Below, in pieces: positions 17,934-27,026 of a stretch of DNA of 64,000 nt; within the stretch, counting starts at the first letter, position 1; the number at the start of each line of letters is the position of its first letter. A program made the position numbers and the translations under genes. Origin of the DNA: Fuerstiella sp. (lineage in GTDB: Bacteria; Planctomycetota; Planctomycetia; Planctomycetales; Planctomycetaceae). The stretch covers positions 27,351-91,350 of the forward strand of contig JABABI010000021.1 of assembly GCA_014238335.1 (NCBI GenBank), read 5' to 3'. The notes beneath the pieces were generated by a model. It was not told where the DNA came from. It did no database searches and saw nothing but the letters and a program-made list of their open reading frames with translations.

Positions 17934-18338
17934 ATGCATCTCGATGTTCAAATCGCTGACTTCATGAACGGAGACTGGTTCGCCGTGGCAGGCGCGTCCA
18001 CAGACCGACGAAAGTACGGCAATAAGGTGCTGCGGTGCTACCAGCAGCACGGCCACGCGGTCGTTCCGGTCAACCCCAACGCTGACATCGTTGAAGAACT
18101 GCCTGCCGCAGCGTCACTAAACGCAGTCCTGCCACGTCCGCATGCGGTATCCGTTATCACGCCGCCGTCAGTCACCGAACAGATTGTTGACGACGCAATC
18201 CGTCTGGGAGTGCAGCACATCTGGCTACAGCCCGGAGCGGAATGTTTCGCCGCAATCAAGGCGTGTCAGAATGCCGGCGTCAATCTGATTCACAGCGGCC
18301 CCTGTATTCTGGTGGTGCTCGGATACCGTGAGACGTAA
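17934..18338 (+). CDS. CoA-binding (YccU-like) protein
   Basis: A 134-residue single-domain Rossmann-fold protein of the CoA-binding family found alone or fused to acyl-CoA synthetases. It shows FAVAGASTDRRKYGNKVLR with the Gly-rich nucleotide loop, VVPVNPNAD, then VSVITPP and the IWLQPGAE...C segment typical of this family. The ATG at 17934 directly follows a GTG, and no strong ribosome binding site is visible. It begins 30 bp after the sulfotransferase-like gene and converges on the sulfatase. The biochemical role in bacteria is not established. Confidence 0.85.
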   Translation: MHLDVQIADFMNGDWFAVAGASTDRRKYGNKVLRCYQQHGHAVVPVNPNADIVEELPAAASLNAVLPRPHAVSVITPPSVTEQIVDDAIRLGVQHIWLQPGAECFAAIKACQNAGVNLIHSGPCILVVLGYRET

Positions 18339-18370
18339 TCCGGAACCGCCGCAGCATTCGTTTCTGAATT

Positions 18371-19939
18371 CTAATGACGCGGTTTGGGCGTGCGGTTCCC
18401 GTTGCGAATGACTTCCAGAGCTTTAGTCAGCCGGGCAACAGTGTCGGGGTGCTGGCCGGCAATGTTGTGAGCCTCGCCAGGATCCGTGTGCAGGTCAAAT
18501 AACTGGTAAGGCTTCTGAAACGGTTTACCTTTGGGAGTCTGACGACCGCCGGAGCCGTTTCCAGCGACCAGTTTCCAGCGACCGTCCCGAATCGCGAACA
18601 TTCCGCTGGCGGAGTGATTGATCACCGGAGCGCCTCTGTCTGCAGTTTTTCCCTGCAGCATCGGCAACAGTGAAATGCTGTCTTCTGCTTCACTTTCAGA
18701 CAGGTTTGCACCCACAACTGCCGCACACGTCGCAAAAATGTCCGTCAGGCAGACGGTCGCATCGTTCTTTGTACCGGGCATGATGTGCCCAGGCCATCGC
18801 ACAAAAAAAGGAACACGGTGACCGGCCTCCCAGATGTCCGCCTTGGTCCCGCGGAGCATTCCGTTCGCCCGATGATGCTCAGGTCGATACCCCTGGACAG
18901 TCACGTCGTCGACATGGTCCTTCTGCTGGGTATCGTCGTAGCGATACATGTAAGAGCCATTGTCGGACGTATAAAAAACGAGTGTGGTGTCAGTCTCGCC
19001 TGAAGCGTCGATGGCCCTCAGCACCTGACCAACCGTCCAGTCCACCTGCGCGACGAAGTCGCCGTATTCCTTCAATCCGGTTTTGCCTCGAAAACGTTCG
19101 TGGGGCTGGGCCGGCTTGTGGGGGCCGGTCAGCGGCAAATACAGAAAATAGGGAGCCTCATTCTTCGACGCATCAGCGATATAACCGGTAGCTTCATTTG
19201 CCAGTTTATCCAGTACGTCCGCGATCACGAAATCGGCAGCTCGCGGCCCCTTGCGAACGAAGTGTGGAAAGCTGACGGCCTGTTGTTGAATCGACGGTCC
19301 CATCGTGAATCTGTCGTTTCTTACGTAAACATAAGGAGCCATGTCCAGCGAACCGGTAACACCAAAGTACGAATCGAATCCGTGATGAATCGGGCTGTCC
19401 CTGATGATGCCGGAAAAGTCGATGCCGGGATCACCGTCCCATTTAGTCGTGTCTGCGTTGTCGGACTGCAGCGGAAGCTCCATGCCAAGATGCCACTTGC
19501 CCACTGCGCCAGTGGTATAGCCGCTGGCCTTCAGCATGCTCGCGATTGTGGAACGCCTGGGCTTCAACAGTGGCTTGCTGTAACCGCCAAGAACTCCGCG
19601 TTTCAGTTCCGTACGCCAGCAATAGCGCCCGGTGAGCAGCCCGTAACGAGTGGGGGTGCAAACGGCCGACGGTGAATGTCCGTCGGTAAATGTCACACCG
19701 TCGGCTGCCAGACGATTCAGGTTTGGCGTTGGAATCTTCGACGACGGATTCAGGGCCTGCACGTCTCCGGACCCCATGTCGTCCGCCAGAATCAGAACAA
19801 TATTGGGTTGCCGAACAGTCTGCCCGATCACCTGACACGATTGTCCTGGTAAGAAAACAGAAGCAATCGCACACAGCGAGATGACAGTTATTGCGGTACG
19901 ACGTGGGCACGAAAAACTTAAATTGTGGTGAAATGACAT
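18371..19939 (-). CDS. Secreted formylglycine-dependent sulfatase
   Basis: A 522-residue arylsulfatase-type enzyme that hydrolyses sulfate esters, probably of polysaccharides. The signal peptide has the hydrophobic core AITVISLCAIASVFL. Metal-binding aspartates are in ILADDMGSGD (53-54). The formylglycine site is CTPTRYGLLTGR with Cys94, matching CxPxR, so it needs an activating enzyme, which is not in this window. GKWHLG and DNGS also match the family. The frame is open further upstream to 20149, but the ATG at 19939 puts the signal peptide at the N-terminus. No clear ribosome binding site is visible. Confidence 0.92.
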   Translation of the reverse strand: MSFHHNLSFSCPRRTAITVISLCAIASVFLPGQSCQVIGQTVRQPNIVLILADDMGSGDVQALNPSSKIPTPNLNRLAADGVTFTDGHSPSAVCTPTRYGLLTGRYCWRTELKRGVLGGYSKPLLKPRRSTIASMLKASGYTTGAVGKWHLGMELPLQSDNADTTKWDGDPGIDFSGIIRDSPIHHGFDSYFGVTGSLDMAPYVYVRNDRFTMGPSIQQQAVSFPHFVRKGPRAADFVIADVLDKLANEATGYIADASKNEAPYFLYLPLTGPHKPAQPHERFRGKTGLKEYGDFVAQVDWTVGQVLRAIDASGETDTTLVFYTSDNGSYMYRYDDTQQKDHVDDVTVQGYRPEHHRANGMLRGTKADIWEAGHRVPFFVRWPGHIMPGTKNDATVCLTDIFATCAAVVGANLSESEAEDSISLLPMLQGKTADRGAPVINHSASGMFAIRDGRWKLVAGNGSGGRQTPKGKPFQKPYQLFDLHTDPGEAHNIAGQHPDTVARLTKALEVIRNGNRTPKPRH

Positions 19940-20251
19940 TTGCTGAATTCGTCGTGAGAAATGGGGTCTTTCGAACGTAACGAAAAAGCATGCTACCGCA
20001 CACATATACGAAAAACGAACCAGTGTGACGCTCATGTCGCCGGCGTCAGGCCGACTGGTGCCGGCGGCGGCGGCGAGCCCCGAGCAGGGCCTGTCATTCG
20101 CCATACATTTCCCCGATGCCTCTCCCTGGCGATCGATTGCGACGTTCACGGCGACAAAAAAAGGGGCGGGCCGGAGATATCACTCCCGCCCGTCCCTGAG
20201 GGTCTTTCATTTGAAGAAGTCCGTGGCGGACATCTTCGAATATGCCTGGCA
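19940..20251. other. Intergenic region with terminator
   Basis: 312 bp between two minus-strand genes. It holds the terminator at 20156-20191 for the Gln/Pro-repeat protein and presumably the sulfatase promoter closer to 19940. Nothing else stands out. Confidence 0.5.
20156..20191 (-). terminator. Intrinsic terminator of the Gln/Pro-repeat protein gene
   Basis: GGGCGGG (20164-20170) pairs with CCCGCCC (20185-20191) around a 14-nt loop. On the minus strand a run of seven T follows (A7 at 20156-20162). It lies 60 bp past the stop codon of the gene at 20252-20980. Confidence 0.85.
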
Positions 20252-20980
20252 TTAGCTTCGTGTGAAGTTAATGCCTGCCGCGCTGTTGCCTGTCAGTTTG
20301 AAGCTGAAGGCATTGTTGCCGCTGGTCGTCATGCTGCCCGCCAGTCGCTGGCTGTCAGTGCCGCGAGTCAATGTCAGCGAGCCATTACCAACCGCATAGC
20401 TTCCCTGAAAAGTACTGGCATTGCCGGCTTTGTTTGTTGCAGACCAGCTGAACGATCCGTCGGCCTGCAGAACAAGTCGTACGTTTGCTCCGTTGCCCAG
20501 CGTCGCTGTCCAGTTACCAACGTGAGCTGGCGTCGGAACCTGTGCCGTCTGAGGTGGAGTAAATCCACCAAGGGCCTGCAGAGCTGACGTCTGGGTATTT
20601 GCAGGAGCCTGCGGCTGTTGCACAGGTGCCTGTTGCTGAGGAGCAATCTGCGGCTGAACCGGAGCCTGCTGTTGAGGAGCAATCTGCGGCTGAACCGGAG
20701 CCTGCTGTTGTTGAGGGGCGAGTTGTTGTTGGGCCAACGGTTGCGACTGGACGAATTGCTGCTGAACCGGCCTGACAGCGTGTATCGGCTGTGGCTGAGC
20801 GTACGAGTACTGTGGTGACGCGTAGCCATAGTTGTGATGGTGACGGTGGTAATTGTGTGAGGAATATCCGCGAGAGTAGCCCCGCGATCCGTGACAACCA
20901 GCTTCTGCCGTGCTGATGCCGGCGATGGCCGAACTGAAAGTGATTGCAGCGACCAACAGAGTGTTTCGTGAGCGTGTCAT
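20252..20980 (-). CDS. Secreted protein with Gln/Pro tandem repeats
   Basis: A 242-residue protein with a signal peptide (TLLVAAITFSSAIAGISTAEA). A His/Tyr/Ser-rich segment follows (HNYHRHHHNYGY), then a Gln/Pro/Ala low-complexity region with a 12-residue unit (APQQQAPVQPQI), and a C-terminal beta-rich domain of about 90 residues (GNWTATLGNGANVRLVLQ, later LTLTRGTDSQRLAGSM). The C-terminal domain resembles small lipocalin-like or stress-type beta domains of planctomycete proteins. The start at 20980 has GAAAGG 9 bases upstream. The repeat unit is identical at the DNA level in two adjacent 36-bp copies. The His-rich part could bind metal (inference). Confidence 0.75.
   Translation of the reverse strand: MTRSRNTLLVAAITFSSAIAGISTAEAGCHGSRGYSRGYSSHNYHRHHHNYGYASPQYSYAQPQPIHAVRPVQQQFVQSQPLAQQQLAPQQQQAPVQPQIAPQQQAPVQPQIAPQQQAPVQQPQAPANTQTSALQALGGFTPPQTAQVPTPAHVGNWTATLGNGANVRLVLQADGSFSWSATNKAGNASTFQGSYAVGNGSLTLTRGTDSQRLAGSMTTSGNNAFSFKLTGNSAAGINFTRS
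20637..20710. repeat. 36-bp tandem repeat inside a coding region
   Basis: A 36-bp unit (starting GAGCAATCTGCGGC) occurs twice in tandem without a mismatch. The first copy begins at 20641 and the second at 20677, with partial units on both sides. It stays in frame and encodes a 12-residue Gln/Pro repeat. Confidence 0.85.
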
Positions 20981-21482
20981 GATTCTGTGCCTTTCGAGTT
21001 TTCGAAGCATTTGTTGTATTGTTTCAGGTACAAATCCTTCAGCGGAAACTCGTGAACGATGTTACGACCTTTTTGGAAAACATGTCTCAGATCTCTCCAC
21101 CGGCCATGATGACATCGAAATTGCCTGATTTTAAAGGACGATTGCGGCCAGTTCCCAAACGACCCGCGGACCGAATTTCGGGATGTCCACGCCCGCAACG
21201 CCCTGACCGCGGATAGATCACCACCACACCGAGGTCCAGACGGCTGATGTCGAAAATCGTCGGGACCGAGACACAGATTCCAAATCCATCCGGAACTTCA
21301 TGTGATCTTGTGGTACCATCTGTGTCCTGCCTGACCGTCCCACCATCGTTTCAAAATCGTCTCCGGATTAGAGCCGTTTGCGAAAACACGTGACTCCTTC
21401 GGGCTCGTGGGAAGCACTCATCGCAGGCCGGGAAACGTTTTGTTCGGCCATGAATCAGCGCAATACGCTGTAGACGTACCGC
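20981..21482. other. Divergent intergenic region
   Basis: 502 bp between the minus-strand Gln/Pro-repeat protein and the plus-strand DUF1549/DUF1553 gene. It contains the dispersed repeat copy at 21374-21476. No open frame with a ribosome binding site is seen. Confidence 0.5.
21374..21476 (+). repeat. Dispersed ~100-bp intergenic repeat, copy B
   Basis: Conserved blocks are CGAAAACACGTG, TTCGGGCTCGTGGGAA, CGGGAAACGTTTTG, CGGCCATGAATCAGCG and TACGCTGTAG. CAGCG/CGCTG form a terminal hairpin around CAATA. It ends 6 bp before the ATG of the DUF1549/DUF1553 gene. Confidence 0.85.
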
Positions 21483-24400
21483 ATGACACGCAACGTTTGC
21501 TCACCTCTGAAATATCTTGTCTGGGGGCTTATTCTTCTGGGACACGATGGCGTTGTGCACGGACAGATTGAAAAACGGTCCGACGACGTCGCATTCTTTG
21601 AATCACGCATTCGCCCTGCATTAGTGCGATACTGCTACGAGTGCCATTCCTCAGCTGCGGCAGAGGCCAAAGGTGGTTTGCTGCTGGACTATCGCGACGG
21701 CGCGCGAAATGGTGGCGAATCGGGGCCGGCCGTTGTGCCTGGTAATCCACTGGAAAGCCTGCTCATGGAAGCCCTGCAGTATGGTTCCATCGAGATGCCG
21801 CCGTCCGGAAAACTTCCCGACCATGTGATTGCCGACTTCCAGAATTGGATTCGCAGTGGTGCCGTGGACCCCCGCGTGAATGCTCCATCGGCCGCAGAAT
21901 CGGCGGAAGAGTCCTGGCGGGCCCTGCTGGAGCAACGCAGCCGATGGTGGAGCCTTCAGCCGCCGCGGAACGTGAACCCGCCCGCCGCCAACGACGCTGC
22001 CGGGCAGACAGCGCCTGTTGATCGCTTTGTGTGGTCGGCTCTTGAGCAGGCAGGCCTGATTCCTGCGGAACCGGCGGATGCCAATGTCCTGTTGCGCCGC
22101 CTCTCGTTTGTGTTGACCGGTCTGCCGCCGACGCCCGAACAGGTGCATGAGTTCCCTCGCGCGTATGCAAAGGATGCGGACCGGGCCATCGCGGGACTCG
22201 TCGACGCACTGCTCGAATCACCGCACTATGGTGAACGCTTCGCCCGGCACTGGATGGACGTGGTTCGTTACACAGATACCTACGGTTATGAATGGGACAT
22301 ACCGGCGAAGGGATCCTGGGAGTATCGCGACTATCTGATTCGAGCATTCAATAACGACGTCGGCTTCGACCAGCTGATCCGCGAGCAGATCGCCGGCGAC
22401 CTGCTGACCAGTCCACGGACTGACGCCGTCGAAGGTATTAATGAAAGCATGATCGGCCCGATGTTTTATCACATGGGAGAACATCGCCACGGCAGCAGTC
22501 TGGCGTTTAACGGCATTCACCAGGAGATGGTCAACAACAAGATTGACGCTTTCTCAAAGGCTTTCCTGGGCATGACCGTGGCCTGTGCACGGTGCCACGA
22601 TCACAAACTGGATGCCATCTCACAGGCCGACTACTACGCATTGGCGGGCGTGTTTATGACTCCGCGCTGGACGGCGCGGTCAATCGACGTGCCAGGAAAG
22701 CACGACGCAGAGATTGCCGAGCTGAAGCAGATACGTGAGCAGATTCGAGAACGCGTGGCTGAATTGTGGACGTCCAGCACGGGTTCTCTGACGTCAGCAG
22801 CATCGTTGCAGGCATGGGTACATGACAATCGCTCTTCGCTGGATGCAGCAACGCTGGAGAACGTCGCATGGCCCTTCAGGCAGCTGCACGACGCTGCGGA
22901 TACGGCCAAAGCCTGGCAGGAGCTCGCGAGTCTGTGGCGCACCGCACGCGAGACTCGCCGGAAAGCAAATGCAACCGCCTTTACAGTGCTGACAAATTTT
23001 TCGGAACCAGGTTTCCCTGACGGCTGGGTTGTGGAAGGCGCCGGGCTGCGGCATGGCCATGTGACAGACGGTACACCACTGGTCAGCCTTGAGGGTGAGA
23101 CGTTGATTTCGAGTTTTCTCACGCGTGGTTATCACACTCATGCGTTCTCGTCCAAACTTCCCGGTGCACTGCGTCTTCCATCCCCCAAATCGTTTTCGCG
23201 CTCAATCGTAAGTCTGCGTCTCGTGGGTGGAGAATGGGCTGGGCGGCGTGCTGTTCCTCAAAATGCATTTCTCAACGAAGGGCCCGTCTTTTTTGATCCG
23301 TCCGCTCCACCCGCATGGACGGCGATTGGTGCAACGGCATTGACGAACGGTGTCACTCGAGTACTGACGGAGATTACGACTGCGGCACTCAATTCAAATT
23401 TCCCGCCCCGCACCGGTGTTGCCAAAGCCGGCAGCATTACGCTTCCGGACAAAGATGAGGGCCAGAATAAACGCAGTTGGTTCAGTGTGACGGGCATTGT
23501 TGGTCACGATGCGGCTGGTGCCCCGATGGACACGCTGGATGCATTCGCGACGTTGTATGAAAATAATGCGGCGGAAATCACACCGCCGATCAACGCAGAC
23601 GAAGCGTGGCAGAGACTGTGCAACTGGCTGACGGGCACGGTCAGTCGCTGGGGGGACGGCGCAACGCAGCCCGGAGACGTGAAAGTACTGAACTGGCTGC
23701 TGGCAGAAGGGCTGTTGACCAACGACGCAAAGAACGCCCCGCAGATCGCCGCATTGGTCTGCCGTTATCGCGACATCGAAACGAGCATCGCATTCGCCCG
23801 CAGCGCCAACAGCATGGATGAACGAGCGATTGAACCAGTAAACTATCGAATCAATGTCCGCGGTAATGTCGACGACGAGGGGCTGGCAGTCCGCCGCAAC
23901 TTCCTTGAAGTATTTGCCGGAAAACACGAGGTCGGTGCTGCATCCGACAGTGGACGTATGGAACTGGCCCGGTATCTCAGCAACAACGCCAACCCTCAGA
24001 CAGCCCGCGTGTTCGTTAATCGCGTCTGGCAATGGGTTTTCGGTACAGGCATCGTCGCCACGCCCAACGACTTCGGGAAACTGGGGGATCGGCCATCGCA
24101 TTCCGAACTACTGGACTGGCTCGCGATACGGTTTATGGAAGAAGGCTGGTCCACGAAGAAGCTGGTCAGGCACCTTGTACTCAGTCAGACCTTCCGACAG
24201 TCGGGCAGTGTGAGCACGGCGGGTTCTGAGCGGGACCCCGAAAACCGACTGCTTCACTATTATCCGACCCGCCGTCTCGAAGCAGAAGCAATTCGGGACA
24301 GCCTGCTGGCAGTATCAGGCAGACTGAATCGACGTCTGTACGGTCCGCCCATTAATCCGCCCAGATCGTCCGAGGATACCGCAAAACGCCTGTTCTCCGG

Positions 24401-24812
24401 GCCCCTGGACTCGAACGGTCGACGTTCACTTTACATTGAGATGTCGATCATGGAACCGCCCAAATTTCTGGTTGGTTTTAATCTGCCCGATCTGAAGTTG
24501 CCCACCGGCCATCGTGACGTGACCAATGTCCCGGCACAGGCGCTGATCATGTTGAACGATCCGCTGGTCGTTCAGTCGGCAGACCAATGGGCGGCGCGGT
24601 TGCTGGAAGACAGCGGTGCGTCGCTCGAACAGCGAGTGCGCAGAATGTTTCTGCATGCACTGGCACGTCCTCCGAGTGACCACGAGGTTGAACGCTGGAC
24701 CATGGCCGTATCAGACTTCGCAAAATCGAATGAATTGCTCACCGACAAAGCTGCATGGGCGGAGCTGGCCCATGCACTATTCAACACGAAAGAATTTATC
24801 TACTACCGATAA
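21483..24812 (+). CDS. DUF1549/DUF1553 protein with cytochrome-c-like domain
   Basis: A 1109-residue exported protein of a family greatly expanded in planctomycetes. After a signal peptide (LVWGLILLGHDGVVHG), the first domain is a PSCyt1-type heme-c module with CYECH at 51-55 and KGGLLLDYRDG. A DUF1549 domain (from RFVWSALEQAGL, with CARCHDHKLDAI, a second CxxCH) follows. After a long variable middle region comes DUF1553 (ARVFVNRVWQWVFGTG, then NVPAQALIMLNDPLV). The family is thought to act on complex carbohydrates or redox reactions in the periplasm, but no activity is firmly assigned. No ribosome binding site is visible; the dispersed repeat ends just before the ATG. The DUF1501 partner follows. 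Confidence 0.93.
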   Translation: MTRNVCSPLKYLVWGLILLGHDGVVHGQIEKRSDDVAFFESRIRPALVRYCYECHSSAAAEAKGGLLLDYRDGARNGGESGPAVVPGNPLESLLMEALQYGSIEMPPSGKLPDHVIADFQNWIRSGAVDPRVNAPSAAESAEESWRALLEQRSRWWSLQPPRNVNPPAANDAAGQTAPVDRFVWSALEQAGLIPAEPADANVLLRRLSFVLTGLPPTPEQVHEFPRAYAKDADRAIAGLVDALLESPHYGERFARHWMDVVRYTDTYGYEWDIPAKGSWEYRDYLIRAFNNDVGFDQLIREQIAGDLLTSPRTDAVEGINESMIGPMFYHMGEHRHGSSLAFNGIHQEMVNNKIDAFSKAFLGMTVACARCHDHKLDAISQADYYALAGVFMTPRWTARSIDVPGKHDAEIAELKQIREQIRERVAELWTSSTGSLTSAASLQAWVHDNRSSLDAATLENVAWPFRQLHDAADTAKAWQELASLWRTARETRRKANATAFTVLTNFSEPGFPDGWVVEGAGLRHGHVTDGTPLVSLEGETLISSFLTRGYHTHAFSSKLPGALRLPSPKSFSRSIVSLRLVGGEWAGRRAVPQNAFLNEGPVFFDPSAPPAWTAIGATALTNGVTRVLTEITTAALNSNFPPRTGVAKAGSITLPDKDEGQNKRSWFSVTGIVGHDAAGAPMDTLDAFATLYENNAAEITPPINADEAWQRLCNWLTGTVSRWGDGATQPGDVKVLNWLLAEGLLTNDAKNAPQIAALVCRYRDIETSIAFARSANSMDERAIEPVNYRINVRGNVDDEGLAVRRNFLEVFAGKHEVGAASDSGRMELARYLSNNANPQTARVFVNRVWQWVFGTGIVATPNDFGKLGDRPSHSELLDWLAIRFMEEGWSTKKLVRHLVLSQTFRQSGSVSTAGSERDPENRLLHYYPTRRLEAEAIRDSLLAVSGRLNRRLYGPPINPPRSSEDTAKRLFSGPLDSNGRRSLYIEMSIMEPPKFLVGFNLPDLKLPTGHRDVTNVPAQALIMLNDPLVVQSADQWAARLLEDSGASLEQRVRRMFLHALARPPSDHEVERWTMAVSDFAKSNELLTDKAAWAELAHALFNTKEFIYYR

Positions 24813-24933
24813 CCTGTAAAACGGACCCAATCCGCTGCGACGTTCTGCTCGCGTGCCCGCCCGAAAAAGTTTTCGCCCGCTGTCTGAATGACCACGAAAC
24901 GGAATATCGATTTCCGAAAGACTCCCCCCCTTC

Positions 24934-26382
24934 ATGAATACATCATCAACTCAGTGCGGATGCCCGGGACAGATTGCCGGTGACTTTTCGCGGCGAAGTT
25001 TCCTGAAGAATTCGTCTGCCGGTTTTGGCTGGTTGGCGCTCAGTGGGCTGCTTGCCGATCGAGTGGTTGCTGACGGACAGAAAACAGTCCAGGCCCATTC
25101 TTTTGCCCGCGCAAAGAACGTTGTTCTCTGCTTTATGGACGGTGGGCCCAGTCATGTGGACACCTTTGATCCCAAGCCGGAATTGACGAAACGCGAAGGA
25201 CAGGCGATTGGCGCTGCTGCCGTGTCAAAACGTTCACAGTCTTCGGCGGACCGTGTCTGGCTGCGTTGTCCGTGGAAATTCAACCAACGCGGCCAGAGTG
25301 GTTTGTGGGTGAGTGACCTGTTTCCGCATATCGCCGGAGTCGCCGATGACATCTGTGTCGTGCGGTCGATGCTGGGCGAATTACCTCTGCACGGGCAGCA
25401 GGCGCTTCTGATGCATACGGGGCGAATTACCGGTCAGGCTCCCAGCTTCGGAGCCTGGGTCTCGTATGGCCTGGGCAGTGAAAATCAAAACCTGCCGGCA
25501 TATGTGTTGCTCAACAACGATTGGGTGCCCAATGGCGGCCTGGAAAACTTTGGAAGCTCATTTCTGCCGGCATCACACCAGGCCACGACGCTGCGTCCAG
25601 CGGGAGCTCCGGTCGACAACATCATTCCATCTGACCCGCGCGATCTGCAGCAACGCAAACTCGCGTTGCTGGCTGAACAGGATCGAGAATTCGCACATCA
25701 GTCGGCCGACACGCGTGCCATCGAGGGGGCGATTGCAGGTTACGAAACTGCGTTCCGCATGCAGAGTACCGTTCCTGAGCTTTCCGACATCAGCAAGGAG
25801 CCGGCCCACATTCGCAAACTCTACGGCGTTGACGCCAGCGACGAACATCAGCGTCTGTACGCAACCCAGGCTCTGCGGGCCAGACGTCTGGTTGAATCCG
25901 GAGTTCGGTTCGTCGAGATCACCTGCCCCAGCTTCGATGGAAACAACTCACCGTGGGACCAGCATGGCCTGCTGAAACAGAATCACGAAAAGAACGCTCG
26001 TGTCACGGAGCAGTCAGTGGCAGCGTTGATCATCGATCTGAAACAGCGAGGGCTGCTGGACGAGACAATCGTCGTGTGGGCCGGCGAGATGGGGCGCACA
26101 CCCCACACGCCTCGAGTCACCCCTGACTGCGGCCGGGATCATCACGTCAATGGCTATTCGATTTTCATGGCCGGCGGCGGCTTCAAAGGGGGAATCACGT
26201 TTGGCGAAACCGACGATTTCGGTAACTCCGTCATCGAGAATCAGATCGACATTCACGACATCCATGCCACGATTCTGCATCAATTAGGTATCGACCACGA
26301 ACGACTGGTCTTCCGTCACGGTGGCCGAGACCAACGACTGACCGATGTGCATGGTCGTGTGGTGCACGAGATTCTGGCCTGA
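24934..26382 (+). CDS. DUF1501 Tat-exported protein
   Basis: A 482-residue member of the DUF1501 family, which has an alkaline phosphatase/sulfatase-like fold. The Tat signal is SRRSFLKNSSAGFGWLAL, with the arginine pair at 20-21. Fold markers are VVLCFMDGGPSHVDTFDPKP near 67-84 and, near the C-terminus, VVWAGEMGRTP and GRDHH. DUF1501 genes usually follow DUF1549/DUF1553 genes in planctomycetes, as here (121 bp gap), so the two products probably work together in the periplasm. The substrate is unknown. Confidence 0.93.
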   Translation: MNTSSTQCGCPGQIAGDFSRRSFLKNSSAGFGWLALSGLLADRVVADGQKTVQAHSFARAKNVVLCFMDGGPSHVDTFDPKPELTKREGQAIGAAAVSKRSQSSADRVWLRCPWKFNQRGQSGLWVSDLFPHIAGVADDICVVRSMLGELPLHGQQALLMHTGRITGQAPSFGAWVSYGLGSENQNLPAYVLLNNDWVPNGGLENFGSSFLPASHQATTLRPAGAPVDNIIPSDPRDLQQRKLALLAEQDREFAHQSADTRAIEGAIAGYETAFRMQSTVPELSDISKEPAHIRKLYGVDASDEHQRLYATQALRARRLVESGVRFVEITCPSFDGNNSPWDQHGLLKQNHEKNARVTEQSVAALIIDLKQRGLLDETIVVWAGEMGRTPHTPRVTPDCGRDHHVNGYSIFMAGGGFKGGITFGETDDFGNSVIENQIDIHDIHATILHQLGIDHERLVFRHGGRDQRLTDVHGRVVHEILA

Positions 26383-26722
26383 TTCGGGACGGCACGGTAC
26401 ACCGGTCGTTTCGCACCGTCCTTGCAGAACTGTTTGGATTGCTGCTCAGCAGCACCCGCAACGTTCCGCGCGTTCGCTGCAACAGAGGACAGGAAGTTAT
26501 TTCTTCCGTCGGTTTCGACCTGGTTGCCGAATGCCTGCGTCCCGGGCCGTTCGATGTTTTTGAGACGGACGGTCATTTGTGGAACCACCTTCTCTGAACA
26601 ATTGACGGGGAAATCGGAATTTTCTGTAAGCAATGTGGCAATCATGTCGACACCAGCACGTAGCAACCGTGCGTTCTGCCGGCAGGAGCAGGAAACATTG
26701 TTCATCAGGGTGAGCAACAATC
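26383..26722. other. Intergenic region without recognised feature
   Basis: 340 bp between the DUF1501 gene and the NrtS-like gene. Open frames exist on both strands, but they lack ribosome binding sites and family resemblance. No hairpin with a T-run was found. Confidence 0.4.
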
Positions 26723-26968
26723 ATGAAACACGCATTTCAATGGCCGGTTGTTCGGCGCGCTCTCATTCTGGCTGTCATCGTCGGCAGCCTGCTGATTGGC
26801 ATAAACCACGGTTCGTGCGTTGCCAGCGGACACTTCAATTCCTCGTGCCTGATACAATCGATACTGACATTTTTTGTGCCATACCTGGTGTCGACGGTTT
26901 CAAGCGTTCTGGCAATGTCAGACAACACGAAGTCACGGCACGATGAATCTCAGGAGGACGTCTCGTAA
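26723..26968 (+). CDS. nrtS: Small NrtS-like membrane protein (nitrate/nitrite transporter)
   Basis: An 81-residue protein with two transmembrane helices, about 13-32 (RALILAVIVGSLLIGINHG) and 45-64 (SILTFFVPYLVSTVSSVLA), and a short charged tail. The INHG turn after helix 1 and FVPYLVSTVSS in helix 2 are the marks of the NrtS family, small proteins described as nitrate/nitrite transporters in cyanobacteria and marine bacteria. An AGGGTGA sequence lies 9 bases upstream of the ATG. No nitrate reductase gene is nearby, so the link to nitrogen use here rests on family resemblance only. Confidence 0.75.
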   Translation: MKHAFQWPVVRRALILAVIVGSLLIGINHGSCVASGHFNSSCLIQSILTFFVPYLVSTVSSVLAMSDNTKSRHDESQEDVS

Positions 26969-27026
26969 CCGCTTCGGCAACCTGTTATGACTTCATTGAT
27001 CAGGTGTAACGTAGATTGATCAGCCT

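Noticed and set aside
18371..20149. Longer version of the sulfatase starting at 20149
   Set aside because: The extra 70 residues place the signal peptide in the middle of the protein; the ATG at 19939 gives a normal exported sulfatase.
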